A stretch of DNA of 8,204 nucleotides from assembly GCA_029865515.1 (NCBI GenBank), contig JAOUGQ010000121.1, forward strand, positions 1 through 8,204, written 5' to 3'. This document shows, in pieces, positions 1 through 6,399 of this stretch (position 1 is the stretch's first letter; the number at the start of each line of letters is the position of its first letter). This DNA is from Nitrospirota bacterium (GTDB lineage Bacteria > Nitrospirota > Nitrospiria > Nitrospirales > UBA8639). The notes under the pieces were generated by a model that was given only the letters and a program-made list of their open reading frames with translations, was not told the DNA's origin and ran no database searches. Position numbers and translations under genes: made by a program.

Positions 1-678
1 ATCATACAGTCCCACAAACAACCGGTTGCCCACCCCATATTTGGATACGCCGTGCGCCCGAGGAAAATGTTGGACGGGAACTTCTGTCACCGTAAAGCCA
101 TACATTTGTGCGAGCGCGGGGAAAAAACGATGCATATTCCTGAATGGGGGCAGACGTTCAACCACCGCCCTCCGAAAAATTTTCAGGGAACAACCCGTAT
201 CTGAAATCCCGTCACGCACCACCCAATTGCGGACACGGTTGGCGATGCGGGAAGATAACCGGCGCACAAGATTATCATGCCGCGCCTGACGTCTGCCGCA
301 CACTAAATCGAATCGATCACTAAATGCCAGAAGTTTCGAGAAATCGCATGGGTCATATTGCAAGTCCCCATCCATGGTCCCAATCAGCCTTCCCCGCGCC
401 TGGCGAAATCCCGCATCGAAGGCCGCTGTTTGCCCATGGTTCCGGTCGAGTCGAATAACTCGAATCGATGGCGATTGTTTGATCAATTCATCTAAAATTT
501 TGCTGCTCCCATCCGTGCTGCCATCGTCCACAAACAACATTTCGAATGGCGCAATGGCACTTTCCGGTCTCGCCTCAAAAAACTTGAGTAATTGGCCGGC
601 TAAGAGAGGGATATTATCACGCTCATCTTTGATGGGAATGACGACGGAAATCCAAGGAGATGGCGGGTGGAGGCTCAT
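1..678 (-). CDS. Family 2 glycosyltransferase (polyprenyl-phosphate / DPM1-ArnC-like), 3' end cut by window edge
   Basis: The first 226 codons are present and the frame is still open at the left edge. The protein begins MSLHPPSPWISVVIPIKDER, the usual first beta strand of a GT-A fold. Nucleotide-sugar and metal-binding motifs follow: VDDGSTDGS at about 50-58, RNHGQTAAFDAG at 79-90, and the DXD-type motif MDGDLQYDP at 102-110. Later motifs DTGCSLKIFRR (160-170), HRFFPALAQMYGF (183-195) and PVQHFPRAHGVSKYG (201-215) are typical of enzymes that move a sugar from a nucleotide donor to a polyprenyl phosphate on the inner face of the membrane, as in DPM1 and ArnC. The part seen is soluble; any C-terminal membrane helices would lie outside. 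An in-frame TAG 12 nt upstream with no start codon between fixes the ATG at 678, but no Shine-Dalgarno sequence is visible. Exact donor and acceptor cannot be told. Confidence 0.92.
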   Translation of the reverse strand, partial: MSLHPPSPWISVVIPIKDERDNIPLLAGQLLKFFEARPESAIAPFEMLFVDDGSTDGSSKILDELIKQSPSIRVIRLDRNHGQTAAFDAGFRQARGRLIGTMDGDLQYDPCDFSKLLAFSDRFDLVCGRRQARHDNLVRRLSSRIANRVRNWVVRDGISDTGCSLKIFRRAVVERLPPFRNMHRFFPALAQMYGFTVTEVPVQHFPRAHGVSKYGVGNRLFVGLYD

Positions 679-860
679 GGATAGCGCCGACTAAGCTACA
701 GGTTTCCAAATTGTGGTGAGAAACACACTGCGGACTCTCCAACCCAAAGGGCATTCTACTGAATACCTGAAAAATCGGTCAAACACGCCTTCAACGCAAG
801 ATTCGCTCCCTGACCTTTCGTACTCTCCATGCTGAGTTTCCTGAACACGATCCGGGAAAG

Positions 861-889
861 TTGACCATGGGAATAGGCTTTTGTAAGGT
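861..889 (+). promoter_or_regulatory. Possible sigma70-type promoter for the 84-codon gene
   Basis: TTGACC (861-866, five of six bases matching the -35 consensus) is followed after 17 nt by TAAGGT (884-889, three of six matching the -10). It lies just upstream of the strong ribosome site of the gene at 917, so the leader would be only about 20 nt. The -10 element is weak, so this is a candidate only. The rest of the 679-916 divergent spacer shows no ORF, RNA gene or clear repeat. Confidence 0.35.
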
Positions 890-916
890 GGGGAGAATTA
901 TGAAGGAGGAACATTC

Positions 917-1171
917 ATGCAAGAAGACATTGTGCAAGCCTATTTGGAAATAGAACAGGCGATGCAGCGCTATTCCCTCTTATTAGAACAATACGTGAGC
1001 CATCTCCAAACACAACCCGATGAGGACTCCAAAAACCGATTCACCAGAATGAAGGCTGGTTCAAAGGCCATGAGAGATAGCAGTCAGATTTATCTCTCCT
1101 ATGCAAAATATGTGGCGTATGGCATGCCCGAGGGTGATGAGCTGGCTGAAGAAGAGGACTTACAGGGCTAG
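917..1171 (+). CDS. Small helical protein of unknown function (84 aa)
   Basis: I do not recognise this protein. It is the only plus-strand gene supported here. The evidence is a near-perfect Shine-Dalgarno AAGGAGGA (903-910) six nt before the ATG, much better than those of most minus-strand genes in the window. The product is 84 residues, without cysteine, signal peptide or membrane segment. Residues 1-32 (QEDIVQAYLEIEQAMQRYS onward) and about 40-68 look like two amphipathic helices rich in Glu, Gln, Leu, Tyr and Met, possibly a helical hairpin or short coiled coil. The C-terminus is strongly acidic (GDELAEEEDLQG, 73-84). It is divergent from the glycosyltransferase and convergent with tRNA-Pro, with 82 nt between its stop and the tRNA 3' end. 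The start could not be moved upstream: the ATG at 900 is in another frame. A protein-binding adaptor is possible but that is a guess. Confidence 0.75.
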   Translation: MQEDIVQAYLEIEQAMQRYSLLLEQYVSHLQTQPDEDSKNRFTRMKAGSKAMRDSSQIYLSYAKYVAYGMPEGDELAEEEDLQG

Positions 1172-1253
1172 CCAGCTATTACCGTGCACAACAGCGGCTC
1201 CCTTCCGAACATATCAAAGGATGGGAATTGGTTCGTCTTGCCGACAGAAAAAG

Positions 1254-1330
<77 letters not shown>

Positions 1331-1357
1331 ACACTGTCCTGACCTGTCTTCAAATAC

Positions 1358-1720
1358 CTAAGTCGTCTCTCGAGCTAATATCTTCAAAATACCTTGCAGT
1401 TCCGCCTTGGCTTTTTCAACACGGTCTTTGGGGACCTGCCCGGCTTTCCCTGCCCGTTTCTTTCGATACCAATACCGCTTCAGACCTGCAATCGTATACC
1501 CTTCATCATACAGCATACGTTTAATTTCAAAGACGGTTTCAATGTCGGCCTTCGAATACACCCGATGCTTGCCCTGGCTTTTCTTCGGCTTGAGAAAGAT
1601 AAATTCTGACTCCCAAAACCGGAGGACATACGCAGGTAGATTCACCAGGTCGGCGACTTCCCCAATCTTATAAAAGGCCTTCTCCTCTTGTTTGGTTCCA
1701 ACCCCCATACCTGCAATCAC
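1358..1720 (-). CDS. MerR-family DNA-binding regulator (short, no effector domain), ihfA-linked type
   Basis: The N-terminal winged helix-turn-helix is clear. FYKIGEVADLVNLPAYVLRF (16-35) is the helix-turn-helix, and the segment with KPKKSQGKHRVYSKADI (44-60) is the wing; DEGYTIAGLKRYW (72-84) is the typical end of the MerR DNA-binding domain. The remaining 36 residues are a lysine-rich helix with no cysteines and no room for a metal- or drug-binding domain, so it probably binds DNA without a classical inducer. Known MerR proteins bind dyads in promoters with long spacers; no target is identified here. The gene lies 55 nt after ihfA and 27 nt before tRNA-Pro, an order also found in many proteobacteria. 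The start shown is GTG (1718-1720) with poor ribosome site; ATG at 1706-1708 gives a protein four residues shorter and is equally possible. Confidence 0.9.
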   Translation of the reverse strand: MIAGMGVGTKQEEKAFYKIGEVADLVNLPAYVLRFWESEFIFLKPKKSQGKHRVYSKADIETVFEIKRMLYDEGYTIAGLKRYWYRKKRAGKAGQVPKDRVEKAKAELQGILKILARETT

Positions 1721-1775
1721 CCCATGGTGCGTCTAGCAAGAGAGTGAACAAGACCGATAACCGGATTCTTGCCCG

Positions 1776-2051
1776 TCAAGAATTGACATATTTCTTAAAG
1801 AGCTGGCTTGGCCGGAAAGTCACCACCCGCCTGGGCGTAATGGCAATTTCTTCGCCGGTTCTCGGATTTCTACCTTTGCGCTCTCCTTTGTTCCGAACGA
1901 CAAAGTTCCCGAATCCAGCGATTTTGACGACTTCCCCTTGCTGGAGCATCGACTTGATCAAATCCAACACCTGCTCCACCATTTCCATTGAGTCAGCCTT
2001 TTGAATGCCTGCCGTCTCCGTAATGATTTCCGCGATGTCAGCCTTGCGCAT
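1776..2051 (-). CDS. ihfA: Integration host factor subunit alpha (HU/IHF family)
   Basis: The 91-residue protein spans the full HU/IHF fold: two N-terminal helices with an acidic dimer interface (1-40), then the DNA-binding beta-arm region. GFGNF (46-50) is the hinge signature. RNPRTGEEI (61-69) holds the arm-tip proline (P63) that inserts between base pairs and kinks DNA. ITPRRVVTFRPSQ (71-83) resembles IHF alpha ('ITARRVVTFRPGQ' in E. coli) more than HU, which favours ihfA. IHF works as an alpha/beta dimer in nucleoid structure, transcription and recombination; the beta gene is not in the window. Ribosome site is poor: only a G run at 2061-2066, nine nt before the ATG. It starts a probable unit with merR and tRNA-Pro. 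A homodimeric HU-like role cannot be excluded. Confidence 0.92.
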   Translation of the reverse strand: MRKADIAEIITETAGIQKADSMEMVEQVLDLIKSMLQQGEVVKIAGFGNFVVRNKGERKGRNPRTGEEIAITPRRVVTFRPSQLFKKYVNS

Positions 2052-2117
2052 AAATCAGTACCCCCCACGCCAATAATCTAAAAAGCTGTAAAAACGGTAA
2101 TGTAAGTCCCGGCTTTT

Positions 2118-2148
2118 GCCCGCTGTTGCTGGCAGCAACGTAACGGGC
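2118..2148 (-). terminator. Hairpin between cimA and ihfA without U-tract
   Basis: An inverted repeat pairs GCCCG (2118-2122) with CGGGC (2144-2148), and inside it GTTGCT (2125-2130) with AGCAAC (2134-2139) around a GGC loop, with a small asymmetric internal loop. It is the only strong hairpin between the amino-acid operon and ihfA. On the minus strand the bases after it are AAAAGCC, so there is no U-tract and it is not a canonical intrinsic terminator. It could be a weak or Rho-assisted terminator, a 3'-end stabiliser for cimA mRNA, or a leader element of ihfA. Confidence 0.4.
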
Positions 2149-2165
2149 ATCGGATGTGATGTCAA
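2137..2165 (-). promoter_or_regulatory. Possible promoter for ihfA-merR-tRNA-Pro
   Basis: On the minus strand a perfect -35 hexamer TTGACA (2165-2160) is followed after 17 nt by TACGTT (2142-2137), which matches three of six -10 bases. Transcription would begin near 2130 and leave a leader of about 80 nt before ihfA. The -10 overlaps the 2118-2148 hairpin, so a read-through transcript from cimA and an initiating transcript would fold differently. The weak -10 keeps confidence low. Confidence 0.3.
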
Positions 2166-2228
2166 GAACAGAAGCCCCTCCAGATACTTTCAGTCTCCAG
2201 CACGGGAGGGTCGCGACCGCACTTGCTT

Positions 2229-3827
2229 CTATGGCTTCTCCTTCATGAGCTTATATTCAATACTATCGGCGAGAGCCTGCCAACTGGCTTCAATGATGTT
2301 CTCAGACACCCCGACCGTTCCCCATTTTTCTTTTTGATCGCCCGACTCGATTAAGACCCGCACGCGGGAACCGGTTCCATGTCGCCCGGTTAAAACCCGG
2401 ACCTTATAGTCCAGCAGCTTGACTTCCTGTAACTGCGGATAGAAATGCTCTAAGGCTTTGCGAAGGGCATTATCGAGGGCATTCACCGGCCCGGCCCCCA
2501 CCGCCGCCGTATGTTCAACGACCTCCCCGACTTTGACCATAATCGTGGCTTCGGAAATTGAGTCCTCATCGGTTTTTCGCTTCTCCACAATGATGCGGCA
2601 CCCCAGGAGCTCAAAAGATGGGGTGTAGGTCCCCATGGCTTTTCGAACGAGCAATTCAAAGGACCCCTCCGCTCCTTCAAATTGGTAGCCTTCATATTCC
2701 AGCGTTTTCAGGGAATCCAATAATTCATTCACCTTGGGGTTATCCTGAGGAAGATCCAGCCCGAAGGTTTCCATCTTGCCAAACACGGCACTTCGCCCGC
2801 TGCTGTCGGAAATCAACACCCGTCGATGGTTCCCCACCACATCAGGATTCACATGCTCATAGGTAAGCGGATTTTTTTGCACGGCATGGATATGCACACC
2901 CCCTTTATGGGCAAACGCGGTATCTCCCACATAGGGCTGCCGTTTATTAGGAGTCAAATTCGCCATTTCCGCCACGAAATGGGAAATGGTGCGGAGATGG
3001 GCTAAACGTCCATCCCCCAGGGCTGTTCTCCCCATTTTTAATTCCAAATTGGCCATGATGGAACACAGATTGGCATTCCCACACCGTTCTCCAATACCAT
3101 TGATCGTTCCCTGGACCTGAATCGCTCCGGCTTCCACGGCTATCAACGAATTGGCGACACCCATCTCCGCATCATTATGCGCGTGAATACCTAACGGCGT
3201 AGAACAATTCTTCCGGACGGCCGCAAAAATCTCACGAATATCCCAGGGCATCGTCCCCCCATTGGTATCGCACAACACAATCCGTTCCGCTCCGGCTTCT
3301 GCCGCGGCCTGAATGGTTTTCATCGCGTAATCGGGATCCATTTTATACCCGTCAAAAAAGTGTTCGGCATCGTAAAAAACCTGCCGTCCCCTGGACTTGA
3401 GAAACGCGATGGAATCCGCAATCAATTCCAAATTGATGGCCAAAGTGGTCTCCAACGCTTCCGTCACATGAAGGGTCCAACTTTTCCCGAAGATGGTGAC
3501 AATTTCTGTTTCCGCGGATAATAGTGCTTCCAACGTGGGATCGGCCTTTGCAGTATTTTTGGCTTTTCGCGTCGAACCAAACGCCACCATTTTGGCATGC
3601 TGCAACGGGGTCGATTTGATGATCCGGAAGAACTCAATGTCTTTGGGGTTGGCTCCCGGCCACCCCCCTTCAATGAAATGGATCCCCAGCTCATCTAATT
3701 TGACGGCAATACGGATCTTATCCTCCACCGAAAAACTGACATCTTCAGCCTGAGCTCCATCCCGGAGGGTCGTATCATACATTTCAATGACAGGAAGCTT
3801 AGGATTCATGGCACTCATTCGCATCAT
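2229..3827 (-). CDS. cimA: (R)-citramalate synthase
   Basis: CimA condenses pyruvate with acetyl-CoA to (R)-citramalate, the first step of the threonine-independent route to 2-oxobutyrate and isoleucine. The 532-residue length and N-terminus match the long bacterial citramalate synthase group related to LeuA. In the TIM barrel, YDTTLRDGAQ (17-26) is the HMG-CoA-lyase-like signature, FYDAEHFFDGYK (151-162) and CDTNGGTMP (186-194) are subgroup motifs, HAHND (215-219) binds the divalent metal and NGIGERCGNANL (243-254) is the second family signature. AFAHKGGVHIHAV (304-316) lies in the linker region. The C-terminal LeuA-type regulatory domain (about 395-525) ends GPVNALDNALRKAL and ENIIEASWQALADS, so feedback control, probably by isoleucine, is likely. 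It follows lysC by 23 nt, last in the operon. Several ATGs (codons 1, 2, 4, 7) compete as start and none has a strong ribosome site. Homocitrate or isopropylmalate synthase is less likely given the motifs. Confidence 0.94.
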   Translation of the reverse strand: MMRMSAMNPKLPVIEMYDTTLRDGAQAEDVSFSVEDKIRIAVKLDELGIHFIEGGWPGANPKDIEFFRIIKSTPLQHAKMVAFGSTRKAKNTAKADPTLEALLSAETEIVTIFGKSWTLHVTEALETTLAINLELIADSIAFLKSRGRQVFYDAEHFFDGYKMDPDYAMKTIQAAAEAGAERIVLCDTNGGTMPWDIREIFAAVRKNCSTPLGIHAHNDAEMGVANSLIAVEAGAIQVQGTINGIGERCGNANLCSIMANLELKMGRTALGDGRLAHLRTISHFVAEMANLTPNKRQPYVGDTAFAHKGGVHIHAVQKNPLTYEHVNPDVVGNHRRVLISDSSGRSAVFGKMETFGLDLPQDNPKVNELLDSLKTLEYEGYQFEGAEGSFELLVRKAMGTYTPSFELLGCRIIVEKRKTDEDSISEATIMVKVGEVVEHTAAVGAGPVNALDNALRKALEHFYPQLQEVKLLDYKVRVLTGRHGTGSRVRVLIESGDQKEKWGTVGVSENIIEASWQALADSIEYKLMKEKP

Positions 3828-3850
3828 CTGTGAAAACCGACATCACCTGG

Positions 3851-5086
3851 CTATGATTTCTTGGCCCCCGGAGGGTTCTCTAATCCAAACTCCTGGTGCA
3901 ACGCCCGAACAGCCAGCTCCATATATTTTTCTTCCACCACACAGGAGATTTTAATTTCCGAGGTACTGATCATCATAATATTAATGCCCTCGCGTGAGAG
4001 CGTCTGGAACATTCGGGCGGCCACACCGGAATGTGAACGCATCCCCACCCCCACTAATGAGACTTTAGCAATCGCTTCGTTCACCTCCACCGTGCGCGCT
4101 CCCACCGATTTGGCAATATCTCGGACGAGACTCATCCCGCGGGTGAGATCGACCCTCGGCACCGTAAAGGAAATGTCCGTCAGGGAATCCTGACTCACAT
4201 TTTGAATAATCATATCCACGTTGATGGAGGCGTCGGCAATTGAGCTAAATAGCTTGGCCGCAATCCCGGGTTGATCCGGCACCCCGACCACCGTGACTTT
4301 GGCTTGATTCCGATCGCCCGTAACCCCTGAGACTAAGACCTGTTCCATATCTGAATCCTCTTTTACCACGCGGGTTCCCGGCCCGTCTTGAAAACTGGAT
4401 CGTACTTCCACTGGCACTTGATATTTTGCAGCTAACTCCACGGAACGCGTCTGTAGGACTTTGGCACCCAGACTAGCTAACTCTAGCATTTCTTCATAGG
4501 AGATTTTGTCCAATCTCCTCGCGTCCGGCACAATATTGGGATCGGCCGTGTAGACACCATCCACATCAGTGTAGATAAAGCAGTTATCAGCCTTCAGCGC
4601 CGCCGCCAACACCACGGCCGTCAAATCAGAACCGCCACGCCCTAACGTCGTCACATCGGACGCGGCGTTAATACCCTGAAAGCCGGCCACGATCGGAACA
4701 ATCCCCTCACGCAACGCTCCCAAAACCCGTTCTGTATCGACCCGGGAGACACGGGCTTTGGTATGCGCGCTATCGGTCACTATTCCCACCTGGCGTCCCG
4801 TAAAGGATTGCGCCTTGATCCCGAGACTTTTGAGGGTCATCGCCATCAGTGCAATCGTGACCCGTTCTCCTGAAGAGAGCAACACATCGAGTTCCCGATC
4901 ATCCGGATCGACGCTCAAGGTCTTGGCCATTTTCATCAGACGATCCGTTTCCCCACTCATCGCCGACAACACCACCACCAATTGATGCCCGGCCCGGTAG
5001 GTATGTTGAATCAGCCTGGCCACGTTTTGAATTCGTTCCAGGCTCCCCACCGATGTCCCCCCAAATTTTTGAATGTACAGTGCCAT
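3851..5086 (-). CDS. lysC: Aspartate kinase (aspartokinase), ACT-regulated
   Basis: LysC phosphorylates aspartate, the first step to lysine, threonine and methionine. The amino-acid-kinase domain (1 to about 240) shows KFGGTSVG (7-14) at the nucleotide site, SSGERVTIALMA (71-82), TTLGRGGSDLTAV (146-158) for aspartate and catalysis, and YTDVDGVYTADP (172-183) for ATP. Two ACT domains follow, beginning near VTVVGVPDQPG (264-274) and VSLVGVGMRSHSG (342-354). They form the inhibitor-binding module, typically for lysine and/or threonine. At 411 residues it is a normal monofunctional enzyme, not fused to homoserine dehydrogenase. The ATG at 5086 is 8 nt after the preceding stop codon and has no clear Shine-Dalgarno, so translational coupling is likely. 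A much better ribosome site lies inside the gene before Met247 (separate entry), which would produce the ACT half alone. Confidence 0.97.
   Translation of the reverse strand: MALYIQKFGGTSVGSLERIQNVARLIQHTYRAGHQLVVVLSAMSGETDRLMKMAKTLSVDPDDRELDVLLSSGERVTIALMAMTLKSLGIKAQSFTGRQVGIVTDSAHTKARVSRVDTERVLGALREGIVPIVAGFQGINAASDVTTLGRGGSDLTAVVLAAALKADNCFIYTDVDGVYTADPNIVPDARRLDKISYEEMLELASLGAKVLQTRSVELAAKYQVPVEVRSSFQDGPGTRVVKEDSDMEQVLVSGVTGDRNQAKVTVVGVPDQPGIAAKLFSSIADASINVDMIIQNVSQDSLTDISFTVPRVDLTRGMSLVRDIAKSVGARTVEVNEAIAKVSLVGVGMRSHSGVAARMFQTLSREGINIMMISTSEIKISCVVEEKYMELAVRALHQEFGLENPPGAKKS
4346..4361 (-). promoter_or_regulatory. Internal ribosome site and ATG for a lysC beta subunit
   Basis: Inside lysC, on the minus strand, AGAGGA (4361-4356) stands 7 nt before an in-frame ATG (4348-4346) that encodes Met247. 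Translation from here gives a 165-residue protein starting MEQVLVSGVTGDRNQAKVTV, holding exactly the two ACT domains. Aspartokinases of Bacillus and Corynebacterium are known to make such a beta subunit from an in-frame internal start at the same place, giving an alpha2beta2 enzyme. The site is stronger than that of lysC itself. Confidence 0.6.
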
Positions 5087-5094
5087 AGGACTTA

Positions 5095-6330
5095 TTAGTT
5101 GTTGACCGCAAAACGCTCAAACAGTTTCGTGGCGTCACGGAGCGGACGGTTGGCCACCTGTCGTTCATCAAATGTCACAGGTGGATGTTCCGGTTTGACC
5201 GTTTGCCCTTCAAACACCAGATACGGCGACATAGCCGATACTCCATCCACCTGCTGATGCGGAGAAGGGGTACACACCACCACAATCCGGTGGGTGTCTT
5301 TCGTCGCACAAGACTGTTGTAATGCCCCGATCACATGTTCATCCACACGCTGAAGATAGTCCACCAATGTAGACGGTGGTGTGATCTGTCCATCCTTCAC
5401 TAGCCACGCGTAAAAAGGAACATGCATACAGACCAGATCTTGTGTTTCAAGAGCAGTGGAAGTCATTTTAGCCAATGCCTGCAACCAGGCGATATCTCCC
5501 TCTCCCACGTTTTCAACCTTGACCGTCTGGAGGCCGGCGGCAGTTCCAACACCCACATATGGCCCGTCGGAGGAAATAACCGTACCCTTGACCGGCCACC
5601 GTTCCTTCAGATGAGGCAATTCCACAGGCTTACCCGGCCCCCACAACCATAAACAATTGGCCGGCTTCAACCCGGCATCAAGGCGCTCTTGATTCACAGG
5701 ATGATGGCAAAGAATCACCCTGGAGGCCTCCATGAGTTCACGCACAATTTGAGCCCCGTCGCCGGTAGGCAGATACGCGTCAATCGGATGCCCAAGAGCC
5801 TCTTGTGGATTGCGACAGACTACTTTACCACTTCCCCCTACCCACACCATGAGATGCCGGTGATGGTGGCCCATATAGAATTGAATGGTTTCTGATACTA
5901 ATTGTTCATTAATGGCATCGATAAGTTCCCGGGCCTCTTCGGTCTCCACCCCCCCGCCAAAGGGATCCGACATCAACAAATGTGGACCCAGTTTTTTCCC
6001 GTCCCCCCATCCATCCTGTCCGCTGAGGGTGACCAAATGGCAGAGATACGCGACATCATGTGCGCCCAGAACCACCTCCAAGCTCACACCCTCAAAGGGA
6101 CCAGGACCGGTGTACCATTTGTGTGGATCGTATCCTAACAAGGCGAGAAGTGCCATTTCCCCGGAAAATCGACGCAGTTCCCCGGGAACCCCTAAACGTC
6201 CTACTTCGCCATGACACGCCAAATGCTCCAGATGGGGTGTCAGAGCGGATTGCAGTAATGTCTGGCCTCCTAATTCTTGAAATGAATGTCCTGTCACTCC
6301 ATCGACGTGAATCACGATCGTTTTCCGCAC
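5095..6330 (-). CDS. apgM: ApgM-like protein of the threonine operon; candidate homoserine kinase with eroded active site
   Basis: The 411-residue protein aligns over its length with archaeal-type cofactor-independent phosphoglycerate mutase (alkaline phosphatase superfamily). Matches include ELGGQTLLQSALTPHLEHLA (19-38), LLGYDPHKWYTGPGPFEG (64-81), the ETEEARELIDAIN segment (129-141), HPVNQERLDAGLKPAN (210-225), WLWGPGK (228-234) and FDER (387-390). A subgroup next to threonine genes (TIGR02535, from memory) is proposed to be homoserine kinase, and this gene lies between thrC and lysC, fitting that role. Oddly, family motifs that hold the catalytic Ser and metals have changed: 'GSDVANLS' is SGEMALLA (56-63), 'HVEAPDEAGH' is HVPFYAWLVK (303-312), and the C-terminal 'DH' motif is CTPSPH (353-358). 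Only Asp10 remains clear. Start is GTG with GAGG 8 nt upstream. It may be a remodelled kinase or a pseudoenzyme; a normal mutase is unlikely. Confidence 0.8.
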   Translation of the reverse strand: MRKTIVIHVDGVTGHSFQELGGQTLLQSALTPHLEHLACHGEVGRLGVPGELRRFSGEMALLALLGYDPHKWYTGPGPFEGVSLEVVLGAHDVAYLCHLVTLSGQDGWGDGKKLGPHLLMSDPFGGGVETEEARELIDAINEQLVSETIQFYMGHHHRHLMVWVGGSGKVVCRNPQEALGHPIDAYLPTGDGAQIVRELMEASRVILCHHPVNQERLDAGLKPANCLWLWGPGKPVELPHLKERWPVKGTVISSDGPYVGVGTAAGLQTVKVENVGEGDIAWLQALAKMTSTALETQDLVCMHVPFYAWLVKDGQITPPSTLVDYLQRVDEHVIGALQQSCATKDTHRIVVVCTPSPHQQVDGVSAMSPYLVFEGQTVKPEHPPVTFDERQVANRPLRDATKLFERFAVNN

Positions 6331-6399
6331 GATCTTCGCCTCACTGTTTGGGATTAGTGGATGAACGAACAGCCTGAATGTTCAGATAGTCACGAGGGA

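Noticed and set aside
26..694. Plus-strand open frames at 26-289 and 374-694
   Set aside because: They lie antisense to the glycosyltransferase, whose motifs are unmistakable, and encode low-complexity Arg/Ser-rich products without family features.
1394..2004. Plus-strand open frames opposite merR and ihfA
   Set aside because: Antisense shadows of two genes with full family motifs; none has a convincing ribosome site or recognisable product.
2176..2210. CCCTCC/GGAGGG inverted repeat downstream of cimA as a terminator
   Set aside because: The 23-nt loop is long, the stem has only 6 bp and no T-run follows on the minus strand.
3861..4193. 110-codon plus-strand frame opposite the lysC ACT domains
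   Set aside because: Its hydrophobic-looking translation is the complement of conserved lysC codons, with no independent motif support.
5095..6330. Annotation as a working phosphoglycerate mutase
   Set aside because: The position in a threonine operon and the loss of the serine nucleophile and metal motifs make glycolytic mutase activity unlikely despite the family match.
5885..6377. Plus-strand frames of 105-109 codons opposite the ApgM-like gene
   Set aside because: Pro/Arg/Ser-rich products typical of antisense translation; the minus-strand frame has clear family motifs throughout.
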